DNA from: Paraburkholderia ultramafica
Lineage (GTDB): Bacteria > Pseudomonadota > Gammaproteobacteria > Burkholderiales > Burkholderiaceae
Assembly: GCF_902859915.1 (NCBI RefSeq)
Contig: NZ_CADIKK010000002.1
Location: 186,001 to 250,000 of the forward strand
Direction of reading: 5' to 3'
DNA: 64,000 nt
Each line of letters starts with the position of its first letter. Within the stretch, counting starts at the first letter, position 1. Made by a program: the position numbers and the translations under genes. The notes below the pieces were generated by a model, which was not told the origin of the DNA, did not search any database, and was given only the letters and a program-made list of their open reading frames with translations. This document shows positions 51,467 to 59,954 of the stretch, piece by piece.

Positions 51467-52762
51467 TCAGTTGTCGTCGGCATTGCGACGCGCCATCGTT
51501 GCAGCGGCCAGCCCGGCCGCCGCCGCGAGCAGCACCGAAGTCCACGGATTGCGCCTGACATAGCGGTCGGCCGCCGCAGCTTTGCGGCTGCCTTCGACCA
51601 GCGCGTTGGCCACGGTGCGAGCGGCTTGCGCTTCGGCCAGCGCGACACTGCGGCCGACCTTGACGGCGGTCGCACGCGCCGACGCGCGGTTGCGCGCTTG
51701 AGCCCGGAAGGCCGTGGGGGAAAGCGCCCCGGCCGCTGCGCGGGCCGCGGGCGTCGCCGCGGCGTCACGGACTGCGCGCTCGTCGGCGCGCGGCGCCGCA
51801 TACGCTGAAACCGTCGACGCCGCCAGCACCGACGCAAGCTTCGCGCGGCTGCCGGGCGGCGCGCCTGCCTGGATGCCCCAGCTTCCTCGCGGATCGTGCA
51901 GGCGTCCGCGCGCCGCTGAAAATTCCGCGCCGAGCAGCAGCACGGCGGCCGAGAAGTACAGCCACATCAGCAGCACGGCAAGCGAACCCGCCGCCCCGAA
52001 CGAACTCGCCATCCCGGCGTGAGCAATATATAGAGCGAACAGTTTCTTGCCGGCCGTAAACAGCACGGCCGCGACGATGCCGCCAACGAGCGCATCGCGC
52101 CAAAGCACCTTGGCGTCCGGCAGAAACCTGAGCAGGCCGGCGAACGCGAACACCAGCACCAGCAGGCCGACGCCGAGTTGCAGCAGGTTGCCAATCGCCA
52201 CATACGGCGAGTCGCCCCACAGCCATTTGCCGATAAAGATGATGACCGTATCGAGCACCAGCGAGACGATCAGCAGGAAGGCGACGCCGAGCACCAGTCC
52301 GAACGAGATCAGACGGACCCGCACCAGCGCGATCACGCTCGACGTACGCGGGCCGGTGTACGGCCATACGAGATTGAGCGCGCTATTGAGCGACGAGAAC
52401 GTGGCCGACGCGCCGATCGCCAGCGCCGAAAATGAAATGATCGCCGCGATGCCGCCGGCGCTGCCGCTGTGATGCGCGTTCTCGACGATGGTCTGGACCC
52501 CCGCGGCGGCCTGGTCGCCGAGCAGGCCGTGAATGTGGCTGTACAGTTCGCCGCGCGCGGCCGCGGGGCCGAAGAACCAGCCGGCCACCGCGATCACCAT
52601 CACCAGCGTGGGCGCAAGCGAGAAGGCCGCGTAGAAGGCGATGCTGGCGGCCATGGCTGCGCAGCGGTCGTCCGCGAACTGCCGGAATGCGCCGATCGCC
52701 CAGTTGGCCTGCTTGCGAGCCGCGTGCTGGAGGTTCTCGGCGGAAAGGGTGTCGATGTCCAT
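51467..52762 (-). CDS. YihY/BrkB-family membrane protein with a DUF883-like C-terminal tail
   Basis: 431 residues from ATG 52762. Residues about 25-290 are the YihY/virulence-factor-BrkB domain with six spans; landmarks are 'RCAAMAASIAFYAAFSLAPT', 'SFSALAIGASATFSSLNSAL' and 'AVLLMWLYFSAAVLLLGAEF'. The last 130 residues are unusual for the family: an Ala/Arg-rich helical stretch, then 'ADRYVRRNPWTSVLLAAAAG' and LAAATMARR. That is the membrane anchor of ElaB/YqjD (DUF883) ribosome-binding proteins. This looks like a fusion of the two types. BrkB proteins are of uncertain function and are not RNase BN. Confidence 0.85.
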   Translation of the reverse strand: MDIDTLSAENLQHAARKQANWAIGAFRQFADDRCAAMAASIAFYAAFSLAPTLVMVIAVAGWFFGPAAARGELYSHIHGLLGDQAAAGVQTIVENAHHSGSAGGIAAIISFSALAIGASATFSSLNSALNLVWPYTGPRTSSVIALVRVRLISFGLVLGVAFLLIVSLVLDTVIIFIGKWLWGDSPYVAIGNLLQLGVGLLVLVFAFAGLLRFLPDAKVLWRDALVGGIVAAVLFTAGKKLFALYIAHAGMASSFGAAGSLAVLLMWLYFSAAVLLLGAEFSAARGRLHDPRGSWGIQAGAPPGSRAKLASVLAASTVSAYAAPRADERAVRDAAATPAARAAAGALSPTAFRAQARNRASARATAVKVGRSVALAEAQAARTVANALVEGSRKAAAADRYVRRNPWTSVLLAAAAGLAAATMARRNADDN

Positions 52763-52990
52763 GGTCGTGTTTCTCAATGGAGTGCTGGCGTCGGATACGC
52801 CGTGTGCGAGCCGTTGAGGTGGCGCCGACGCAGTCTTCGCATCAATGCCTTCCGCAAACCTTGTGCCTGTCACTATACAAGCTAACGGTGCGGCGGGCGC
52901 TTGCCAGGCGCGTCGAAGGATGCCGCGCGATACATCTCGGGCGAAGTGTGCCGTTAGAATGCGGAGTGATCCTCACACACCTTGCTCTCT
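52763..52990. other. Divergent promoter region
   Basis: 228 bases between the BrkB-like gene (minus) and the YbaK-like gene (plus); no gene or strong dyad. Confidence 0.4.
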
Positions 52991-53530
52991 ATGCACTCGC
53001 ACGAACTCGGACAGCAGCTGGACGTCATTGCGGCGGAACAATTGGGCGCGCACTTGCCTGCGCATGTCGTCGAGCAATTGCCGGCTCGCGGCGTGACGGT
53101 CTTTGCCGTCACCGACGACGCATCCGACACTGCCGCATTCAGCGCGCGCTATGGCTTCGGCCTGGAAGACTGCGCGAACACGATTGTGGTCCGCTATAAG
53201 AAAGAGGGCGCCGAGCACTACGCGGCGCTGGTCTCGCTGGGCTCGTTGCGGCTCGACATCAACGGCGCGGTGAAGGCGGCGCTGGGCGCGCAGCGGCTCT
53301 CGTTCGCCAAACGGGAGGCGGCGGTGGAGCACAGCGGGATGGAGTTCGGCGGGATTACCGCGTTCGGCTTGCCGGCCGACTGGCGCATCCTCGTCGACGC
53401 CGCGGTGATGGAGCGTGCCCAGATCGTGATGGGCGCGGGCGTGCGGGCGGCCAAGCTGTTGCTTGCGCCCGACGTGCTGCGGCAGTGGCCGCGCTGCGAA
53501 GTCGCCGCGCTGACGCTGCCGGCGGAGTGA
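52991..53530 (+). CDS. YbaK/ProX-type aminoacyl-tRNA deacylase domain protein
   Basis: 179 residues, ATG 52991. The fold is recognisable from 'HVVEQLPARGVTVFAVTD', 'EDCANTIVVRYKKEGAEHYA', 'LRLDINGAVKAALGAQRLSF' and the C-terminal signature 'GMEFGGITAFGLPADWRILV' with 'RAQIVMGAGVRAAKLLL'. Members clear mischarged tRNAs (for example Cys- or Ala-tRNA(Pro)) in trans. The usual Lys that recognises tRNA corresponds to the 'RYKKE' or 'FAKRE' positions. Substrate not defined. Next to nothing obviously related. Confidence 0.85.
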   Translation: MHSHELGQQLDVIAAEQLGAHLPAHVVEQLPARGVTVFAVTDDASDTAAFSARYGFGLEDCANTIVVRYKKEGAEHYAALVSLGSLRLDINGAVKAALGAQRLSFAKREAAVEHSGMEFGGITAFGLPADWRILVDAAVMERAQIVMGAGVRAAKLLLAPDVLRQWPRCEVAALTLPAE

Positions 53531-53728
53531 GGCGCGAAGCGCTCGCCTTGCAGGCAGGCAGACTGGGCCAGGGTGCCGCGACGCAGGCAAAGCAAACCGT
53601 TCACGCTGGCGCGTCTTGTCACAAATTGCGCATCGCTGAGGTGCGGGCGTGCAGGATGCGCCGGACGTGTCTGAGCGAGCGGCGTCGGCTCATGCTGGCC
53701 GCGGCAGCGTGACGGCGAGCGCGCAAGC

Positions 53729-54319
53729 TTAGATGATCAGACGCGAAACCTTGGTCCCTTCGAGCGACACGCCGGCCATCAGACCGCCGTTCGTCAGCAC
53801 GAAAGCTTCGACCGGGCCGGTGGCGGTGGAGGTGTCGACCGCCCCGTTCGCACCGACCTTCAGCACGGCGACGGTGGCATCCGCGCCGGCCGCCCATCCC
53901 TGGCTGTGCAGGAACGTGTCGAGCGCGTCTTGCGTCATGAACAGGAACACGAGGGCCTTGGACTGCGCGCCGATCTGCAAACCGAACGAGCCCGCGACGG
54001 TGCTGTAGTAGCCCGTCGTGCGGCCGTCCACGCGCAGCGCGCCTTCGCCGTATTGGCCGCCGATCCAGAAGCCCGCCGAGATCACCGATGGGAACACCAG
54101 CACGCCGCGCGCCTTGCCGACCAGTTCGCGCGAACCTTCGACGTTCTCGTAGAGGCGCGCCAGCGTCGAGTCGACGCCCGCATTGATGGTGCCGCGCTTG
54201 CCCGCGTTGGCCGAAGGTGACGCGCTCGAGGACGGCGAAGTCGTCGTGCAACCGGCGAGGCCGAGGCCAGCCGCGGCGAGAGCAGCGCTGCCGGTCAGGA
54301 TGAATTGTCGTCTGCGCAT
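53729..54319 (-). CDS. Ysc84/SYLF-domain lipoprotein
   Basis: 196 residues. The signal 'MRRRQFILTGSAALAAAGLG' has a lipobox LAGC with Cys24; the leading RRRQF resembles a twin-arginine motif. The SYLF (DUF500) domain covers about residues 60-196, with 'KARGVLVFPSVISAGFWIGG', 'GALRVDGRTTGYYSTVAGSF', 'GLQIGAQSKALVFLFMTQDA' and the end 'EGTKVSRLII'. SYLF domains bind phosphoinositides in eukaryotes; the bacterial role is unknown. Probably outer-membrane or periplasmic. Confidence 0.88.
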   Translation of the reverse strand: MRRRQFILTGSAALAAAGLGLAGCTTTSPSSSASPSANAGKRGTINAGVDSTLARLYENVEGSRELVGKARGVLVFPSVISAGFWIGGQYGEGALRVDGRTTGYYSTVAGSFGLQIGAQSKALVFLFMTQDALDTFLHSQGWAAGADATVAVLKVGANGAVDTSTATGPVEAFVLTNGGLMAGVSLEGTKVSRLII

Positions 54320-54544
54320 GATGGCTTTCCTTTTACGTTATCGAGGTTGCGGGAGTGGCGTGTGGCGGTCTGCTTGCCGTTCGCATCCTGGCACGGATGC
54401 GATGATGACAGCATGCCCGTACGGTGATTGCTGACCAGCAGATAGCGTACCTGAACCCCGCGCGCCTGCGCATGGACGGCGTGGTTTGCCCCGTATTGGC
54501 GGGGAATCAGCGAGGTCTTGCGCTGATCTCCCCGCCGCTCACCT
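54320..54544. other. Gap between convergent-direction neighbours
   Basis: No supported gene; it should contain the promoter of the SYLF lipoprotein gene and the 3' end of the flavoprotein transcript. Confidence 0.35.
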
Positions 54545-55933
54545 CTAAGCCGCCGGACGAATGTTCTGGTTGTGACGGAAAAGGTTGTGCGGATCGTAGC
54601 GGCTTTTTACAGCGACGAGCCGTTCGTAGTTTGGCCCATACGCATCGGCGACGCGGCCGCCTTCTTCCTGCGTCATGAAGTTGACGTACACACTGCCGAG
54701 CGCGAACGGCGCTGCCGCGTCGAAGAACGCACGTGACCAGGCGATGCAGCGCTCATCGTCGCTCGCATCGTCCCAGCGGCCATGCACGTTCATCGCGTAC
54801 AGGGTGTCGCGGCTCGGGTAGGCGGTGGCCGCGACCGGTACGCGCTGCGTTTGCGCGCCGATCTGTCCGAAGAAGATTTCGCACTGCGGGGACGGCAGCT
54901 TGCCGATCGAATCGAGCAGCGCGTCGATCAGGCCGTCTTCTATGCTGCCGAGATTGTGCGACTTCCAGTAGTTGCGCGCGCCCGGCGTGAGCAGCGGGTC
55001 GAACGCCTGCTGCCACATCACGTACGGCATCGGGCCGAGATGTTCGCCGAGCGGCGTCCCATAGCCGCGCACGGGTTCCACGACGGACGGCCCGTTTTCG
55101 ACCGGGCCGTTATAGCACATGGCGAAAACGATCACCGGCTTGCCGTGCACCTCGGGCGGCAGGAACGGCAGCGGCGGCGCCAGCCGCAGAATCGCCCAGA
55201 CGCTGAGATCCTCCGGCGTGCCGGCGAACGCGGCGCGATACTTGACGAGCGCGTCTTTCGCCTGCTCGATCGGCAGGACGACGAGGCCGCCGTACACGAG
55301 CGGTCCGATCGAATGCAGTTGAAACTCGAACAGCGTGACGACGCCGAAATTGCCGCCGCCGCCGCGAATCGCCCAGAACAGATCTTCGTGCGAATCGGCG
55401 CTGACGTGCAGTAACTCGCCAGCGGCGGTGACGATGTCTGCTGAAATCAGGTTGTCGATCGTCATGCCGTATTTGCGGCTGAGCCAACCGAAGCCGGCGC
55501 CGAGTGTCAGGCCCGCGACGCCGGTGGTCGAGTTGATGCCGAGCGGCGTGGCCAGCCCGAATGCCTGCGCTTCGTGATCGAAGTCGTGGAGCGTCGCGCC
55601 CGGTTCGACATACGCGCGCCGCGCCGCCGGGTCGATACGCACCGATTTCATCGACGACAGATCGAGCACCAGACCGTCGTCGCACAGCGCGCTGCCGCCG
55701 ATGTTGTGACCGCCGCCGCGAATCGCCAGCGGCAGGTTGTTGTCGCGCGCGAACGTGACGCCGTAGCGCACGTCGGCGGCGCCGGCGCAACGCAGGATCA
55801 GCGCCGGATGCCGGTCGATCATCGCGTTCCAGATACTGCGGGCTTTGTCGAAGCTCGCGTCGCCGGGCAGCAGGAGCTCGCCCCGGATTGCGGATTTCAA
55901 TTCGTCGGTGGCGCTGCTGGACACATTAACCAT
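54545..55933 (-). CDS. FAD-linked oxidoreductase with BBE domain
   Basis: 462 residues from ATG 55933 (GAGG 6 bases upstream). PCMH-type FAD domain with 'NLPLAIRGGGHNIGGSALCD', whose His is the usual 8-alpha-histidyl FAD link. The second link position, a Cys in bicovalent relatives, is occupied by the GINSTTGVAG segment, so only monocovalent FAD is expected. 'LTLGAGFGWLSRKYGMTIDN' and 'DLFWAIRGGGGNFGVVTLFE' follow. The C-terminal BBE motif is 'PNYERLVAVKSRYDPHNLFR'. Relatives oxidise sugars, alcohols or secondary metabolites with O2. The substrate is unknown. Confidence 0.9.
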   Translation of the reverse strand: MVNVSSSATDELKSAIRGELLLPGDASFDKARSIWNAMIDRHPALILRCAGAADVRYGVTFARDNNLPLAIRGGGHNIGGSALCDDGLVLDLSSMKSVRIDPAARRAYVEPGATLHDFDHEAQAFGLATPLGINSTTGVAGLTLGAGFGWLSRKYGMTIDNLISADIVTAAGELLHVSADSHEDLFWAIRGGGGNFGVVTLFEFQLHSIGPLVYGGLVVLPIEQAKDALVKYRAAFAGTPEDLSVWAILRLAPPLPFLPPEVHGKPVIVFAMCYNGPVENGPSVVEPVRGYGTPLGEHLGPMPYVMWQQAFDPLLTPGARNYWKSHNLGSIEDGLIDALLDSIGKLPSPQCEIFFGQIGAQTQRVPVAATAYPSRDTLYAMNVHGRWDDASDDERCIAWSRAFFDAAAPFALGSVYVNFMTQEEGGRVADAYGPNYERLVAVKSRYDPHNLFRHNQNIRPAA

Positions 55934-56274
55934 GGCTGGCCTCATCGGAGAGTGGAGGGCGCTCCCAGCACACTATTCAGATGACCAAAGTAAATAGAAA
56001 GTGTATTGAGAGATTTGTTTGCGTCCAGTAAACGGGGCAGCCTCATTAAGTCAAACAAAGGTATACCCGAGCTTGCCGCTGATTTCGCGCAAATGCTCGC
56101 GCGGCAAGCGTCCGCGGGCCGCAGCGGCGGCGCTGACTCGTGCCGGCGCCGTGGATGGTGGAAATGCTTCGGGAAAAGTTCGCGCGATCAACTGTTGGTT
56201 TGCGCCGCGCAGGTGGCTGCGCCGCGACACTTTTCGTTTTGCCCGCTTGCGTGCGGGGGCGCTGTGGTGGCCGC
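55934..56274. other. Intergenic region
   Basis: 341 bases. A minus-strand frame ending at 56051 reads 'GRLPREHLREISGKLGYTFV' and may be a gene relic, but I cannot name it. Otherwise no gene; the part at 55975-56075 is AT-rich and suits the promoter of the flavoprotein gene. Confidence 0.4.
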
Positions 56275-57036
56275 TCAGCCCTTCACGAGGCCACCGTCGA
56301 CGATCAGATTCTGCCCCGTCACCGCGCGCGCCCATGGCGACAGGAAGAACAACACGGCGTCGGCGAATTCCTCGGGCGTCGTGACGCGCCGCACCGGCGT
56401 GGAACTGGCGATCAGTTCGAAGACGAATTCAGGCGTGGCCGCGCTCGCGTCCGTGGTGCGCAGCAGGCCGCCCGACACCATGTTGACCGTGATGCCGTCG
56501 GGGCCGAGATCGTGCGCAGCGGTGCGCGTCAGTGACAGCAACGCCGCTTTGGCCGCCGTGTAGTCGTGATACGGGACCACGGGGTTCTGGAACAGATTGG
56601 TGCCGACGTTGACGATGCGGCCGAACTTTCGCGAGCGCATGCCGGTCGCGGCTGCCTGGATCGTATTGAGCGCGCCCTTGAGCGAGCCGTCCAGTTGCTG
56701 CTGAAAACGCGCCCAGCCGATGGAGTCGATCGACGGGCGCGCGTCGCCGTCGAACTGGAAGTCGGCCAGCGCGTTGTTCACGACCGACACGATGGGCTGT
56801 CCGGTTTGCGCCTGCGCCGCTTCGAACAAACGCGCGACCGCGGCGGCGTCGGTGACGTCCGCCTGGAGCGGCAGCACACGGTCGCCGAGCTCGTCTCTCA
56901 GCGCGCGCGCCAAGCTTTGGCTCTTGCGGTAATTCACGATCACGCCCGCGCCTTCGCGCACCAACGCCCGCGTGATCGCCGCGCCGAGTCCGCGGGCGCC
57001 GCCGGTTACCAGCACCCATTGTTCGGATAGAAGCAT
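56275..57036 (-). CDS. Short-chain dehydrogenase/reductase
   Basis: 253 residues of classical SDR fold. The cofactor motif TGGARGLG is at residues 11-18; 'LPLQADVTDAAAVARLFEAA' and the catalytic YTAAKAALL follow. Two family positions deviate. The NNAG motif reads NNAL, and the catalytic Ser, 13 residues before Tyr, is Thr (VGTN). The C-terminal 'PEEFADAVLFFLSPWARAVT' and 'GQNLIVDGGLVKG' are typical of 3-oxoacyl-ACP-reductase-like SDRs. The reaction is unknown. Confidence 0.88.
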   Translation of the reverse strand: MLLSEQWVLVTGGARGLGAAITRALVREGAGVIVNYRKSQSLARALRDELGDRVLPLQADVTDAAAVARLFEAAQAQTGQPIVSVVNNALADFQFDGDARPSIDSIGWARFQQQLDGSLKGALNTIQAAATGMRSRKFGRIVNVGTNLFQNPVVPYHDYTAAKAALLSLTRTAAHDLGPDGITVNMVSGGLLRTTDASAATPEFVFELIASSTPVRRVTTPEEFADAVLFFLSPWARAVTGQNLIVDGGLVKG

Positions 57037-57808
57037 CTGTTTTTTCCTGTTGTCGATGAAGTTGCGATGTTTCTATTGTCGCCTGATTCGGGGTTTCGCT
57101 CGCTGTGTGGGGTAACGCACGAGGAGTCGATGAAGCGCTTCGGATGAAGCCCGTTTTCGCGCTTGTGCGGTGATGGGCTGGCGCGTTGAGTTGGGCTCGA
57201 GTGCAAGGCCGGGCTGCTGTTCTCTCCAACTCCGTCTGTGGGATTGCACTTGCTCAGTTTCGGCAGTCATGAGTTTGTGTGCGATTGAACACTGAATAAG
57301 AACGATCGGGAAAGTCATAACCCAGGTTGCTTCGCGAAAATCGCGTTGGACTTTGCGGCCGGTTATTCGATTCATCCGATGAAGTGGTCGGCATATTGGT
57401 CTAAATAATGATTCGGACTGCGTAAGTAAAGATAAATACTCCCGGCATTTTTTGAGTTCTGCAATTGACGATTCTTGACGGTTGGGCCATGCAATTAACT
57501 GGAAATAGATCCGCAATATCGCTGTGCGTGGGATAGCGCACTGTCGCGGCATGAGGCTCCGAATAACTTCAACGTCCATCAGGCCTTGCGGTGCCGTTCT
57601 AACGACGATGCTCGTGCGCAGCCAGTTGTTTCTCCCGGATCACGGCAAATCGGACCGGGATTCTTCGCGGGAGATATGCCACGCGCGATGCGCTTTTGTG
57701 TCGCGTGAAGTAACGCCGACTGGGCTTTGAATTTTCGTTTTTAACAGTGAACAGAGATTCGCTCGTTATCTGGGCCAGTCACTAGTGGTAAATGGTTAGG
57801 ATAATGAA
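57037..57808. other. Long gap without a recognised gene
   Basis: 772 bases, less GC-rich than the surroundings, especially 57370-57480 and 57740-57800. A 168-residue minus-strand frame (57073-57579) is open but has no ribosome site and unlikely composition. The end of the gap should hold the promoter of the Gly-rich gene. No repeat or terminator with a clear T-run was seen. Confidence 0.4.
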
Positions 57809-59101
57809 ATGAAAAACAAAAACGGGGACGCGCGGACGTTGGGGACGCGACGGGCGGTATTGGCGGTTGCGGTGAGTCTGTATGCGGCGATGGCGGGTGC
57901 TCAAACGAAGCCGGCGGCGTCCGCCGCGCCGACGGCAAGTTCCGCGGTGCTGGTGTTGGCGCAGGCATTGCCGGTTGATTGTCCGTCGTCCGGCGCGCCT
58001 GGTTGCACGCTGCAGGACGGTGCCTTGCTGGCGCCAGGCGGGCGAGGGGTTGCTGCCGCGGCGGTAGGCTCGGGGACGACATCGTCCGTCGGTTCGCAAG
58101 GCAGCGATGGCAATGGTGTTGCGTCGGCAGGATCGGGAAGTAGCGGCGGAAGCGGTGCGAGTGGTGGAAGCGGAGTGACCAACTCCAGTTCTGGGGGGCT
58201 CGGTGCGGGGAGCACGGGCGGCGGTAATGACGGCGGCGGGAAGGGCGGGACGGGCTCGGGTGGTGGGACGGGCAGCGGTGGGACGGGAAGTGGTGGGACG
58301 GGAAGCGGTGGGACAGGTGACGGTGGGTCGGGTGGCGGCGGGACGGGGACGGGTGGCGATGGGGGGAACGGTAGCGGCGGTGACACCGGCGGTCATGGCG
58401 ATGGCGGTCATGGCGATGGTGGTCATGGTGACGGTGGCCATGGCGATGGTGGTCATGGTGGCTATGGCGATGGTGGTCATGGTGACGGCGGTCATGGCGC
58501 CAGCGGCCACGGTGACAACGGTCATGGTGATGGTGGCCACGGCGACGGCGGTCATGGCGCCAGTGGTCACGGTGAAGGTGGCCACGGTGATGGTGGGCAT
58601 GGCAGCAGCGGTCACGGCGACGGAGGCAACGGCGGTAGCGGCCCGGGTAACGGCGGCCCTGGAAACGGAGGCAACGGCGGTAGCGGCGCAGGAAATGGTA
58701 GCTCTGGAAACGGTGGCCATGGCGGCGGCGCCGGAAATGGAGGCAGCGGCGGCGGCTCGGGCAATGGTGGCTTCGGAAACGGAGGTAACGGCGGCAGCAG
58801 TTCGGGCAACGGTGGCGCTGGCAACGGAGGCAACGGCGGTCCCGGAAACGGCGGCAACGGCGGCAGCGGTTCGGGTAATGGCGGCGCCGGCAACGGAGGC
58901 CATGGCGGCGGCTCGGGCAACGGTGGCTCCGGAAACGGCGGCAACGGTGTCGAATCACGTCGGCACGACCGGCGGCTGGGCGACGTGCGGTGCGAGCGCG
59001 ATCTGGAGTCCGTATGGCGACGTAGTCGCACAGGCCGGCCGCGATCGCGACGAAGTGATTACCGCGCTACTCGATCCGGCGGTGCTGGCCGACGTCCGTG
59101 A
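57809..59101 (+). CDS. Exported Gly/His/Asn-rich repeat protein with an aberrant C-terminus
   Basis: A 430-residue reading. The N-terminal signal ('RRAVLAVAVSLYAAMAGAQT') is followed by about 60 ordinary residues ('LPVDCPSSGAPGCTLQDGAL'). About 300 residues of low complexity come next: SGG/GTGSGG repeats, then HGDGG pentapeptide repeats (58384-58620, many His and Asp, potentially metal-binding), then GNGG/GNGGSG repeats to about 58946. The last 50 residues are Arg-rich and read across a nitrilase gene relic in the wrong frame. The natural C-terminus is therefore lost. It probably forms a surface or secreted fibre-like protein; no function is assigned. Confidence 0.65.
   Translation: MKNKNGDARTLGTRRAVLAVAVSLYAAMAGAQTKPAASAAPTASSAVLVLAQALPVDCPSSGAPGCTLQDGALLAPGGRGVAAAAVGSGTTSSVGSQGSDGNGVASAGSGSSGGSGASGGSGVTNSSSGGLGAGSTGGGNDGGGKGGTGSGGGTGSGGTGSGGTGSGGTGDGGSGGGGTGTGGDGGNGSGGDTGGHGDGGHGDGGHGDGGHGDGGHGGYGDGGHGDGGHGASGHGDNGHGDGGHGDGGHGASGHGEGGHGDGGHGSSGHGDGGNGGSGPGNGGPGNGGNGGSGAGNGSSGNGGHGGGAGNGGSGGGSGNGGFGNGGNGGSSSGNGGAGNGGNGGPGNGGNGGSGSGNGGAGNGGHGGGSGNGGSGNGGNGVESRRHDRRLGDVRCERDLESVWRRSRTGRPRSRRSDYRATRSGGAGRRP
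58384..58946 (+). repeat. Degenerate GC-rich coding tandem repeats
   Basis: Two blocks of 15-18-base units: GGTCATGGCGATGGT-like (HGDGG) followed by GGCAACGGCGGT-like (GNGG). Codon third positions vary while the amino acids stay constant, so the protein repeat is under selection or at least not a fresh DNA expansion. Confidence 0.8.
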
Positions 59102-59192
59102 ACGTGAAACGGTGCTCGCGGATTTCAACGCGCGTGGTGAAGTGACGGCAGCTAATAACTACACGATGTACACGGTGCAGAGCCTCGATTGA
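58945..59192 (+). pseudogene. C-terminal relic of a nitrilase-superfamily carbon-nitrogen hydrolase
   Basis: In the frame one base behind that of the Gly-rich gene, about 80 codons read 'VSNHVGTTGGWATCGASAIW', SPYGDVVAQAGRDRDEVI and a final helix ending at TGA 59192. The N-H-V-G-x-x-GGW-x-x-CG-x-S-x-I-W-x-P-x-G pattern is the C-terminal third of carbon-nitrogen hydrolases. The catalytic Glu-Lys-Cys part is absent. It is joined directly to the repeat array, so a deletion or recombination fused the two genes. Confidence 0.75.
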
Positions 59193-59453
59193 ATAACGTC
59201 TAACAGCGCATGCCAGTCGGTCTCGGTCTTCAGCATGCCGACAACCGACCCCGCAGCCGATGAACATGAACGGCGTGATCCGCCGCGCAATTTCGCGATA
59301 GCTCGCATCATCGGACGCCTATGATGTTTTCCGTGGAGCCGAATTCACGTTGGCCGCGTACGCCGCCGACATCGCATAAACGATACTGTCGGGCGACGGT
59401 ATTCAACATGCGATCCGCTACAATGGCGCGCATTACCCCACTGGAGACTTGCT
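59193..59453. other. Intergenic region before the FKBP gene
   Basis: 261 bases without a supported gene; it ends in CTGGAGACTTGCT, the ribosome site of the TTG start that follows. Confidence 0.4.
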
Positions 59454-59855
59454 TTGAAATCAATCGTTGCTTTGGTTGCTGCAACTGTTCTTTCTTCGAC
59501 GGCAATGGCCGCCGCGCCGACTACCGAAAAACTGCCTTCCGGCGTCATCGTCGAACACGTGACGCAAGGCACCGGCGCCCAACCCGCAGCCGACGATGTC
59601 GTGAAGGTCAACTATCGCGGCACGCTTCCGAACGGCACCGAGTTCGACAGTTCCGCGAAGCACGGCGGCCCGGCAACCTTCCCGCTCAATCGCGTGATTC
59701 CGTGCTGGACGCAAGGCGTGCAGAAGATGAAAGTGGGCGGCAAGGCCAAACTGACCTGCCCGGCGGCAACCGCTTACGGCGAGCGTGGCGTCGGCCCGAT
59801 TCCGCCGAACACCGACCTGACGTTTGAAGTCGAACTGGTCGGCATCGTCAAGTAA
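59454..59855 (+). CDS. Exported FKBP-type peptidyl-prolyl cis-trans isomerase
   Basis: 133 residues from TTG 59454 with GGAG 8 bases upstream. Signal peptide to AMA about residue 19. A single FKBP domain carries 'DDVVKVNYRGTLPNGTEFDS' and 'GPATFPLNRVIPCWTQGVQK'. 'MKVGGKAKLTCPAATAYGER' and 'IPPNTDLTFEVELVGI' include the Tyr, Asp, Phe, Val, Ile, Trp and Tyr pocket residues. It acts in the periplasm on prolyl bonds of folding envelope proteins. Terminator at 59882-59914. Confidence 0.93.
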   Translation: MKSIVALVAATVLSSTAMAAAPTTEKLPSGVIVEHVTQGTGAQPAADDVVKVNYRGTLPNGTEFDSSAKHGGPATFPLNRVIPCWTQGVQKMKVGGKAKLTCPAATAYGERGVGPIPPNTDLTFEVELVGIVK

Positions 59856-59881
59856 GGCCGCGCGAACTGCGTTGAGAATTG

Positions 59882-59914
59882 AGCCCCGCTCCGGATACCG
59901 TTGCGGGGCTTTTT
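59882..59914 (+). terminator. Terminator of the FKBP gene
   Basis: AGCCCCGC (59882-59889) pairs with GCGGGGCT (59903-59910), followed by TTTTTG. Confidence 0.88.
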
Positions 59915-59954
59915 GTTTTTCCGGGCGCTGATCGCCCACCGTTGGGTATTCATC

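Noticed and set aside
57073..57579. A 168-codon minus-strand frame in the large gap
   Set aside because: No ribosome site, no recognisable motif, and irregular composition with scattered Arg/Gln; probably non-coding.
57741..58958. Long minus-strand frames rich in His/Arg or Ala/Thr opposite the Gly-rich gene
   Set aside because: They are mirror readings of the GC-rich repeat; the plus strand has a signal peptide and amino-acid-level repeat conservation.
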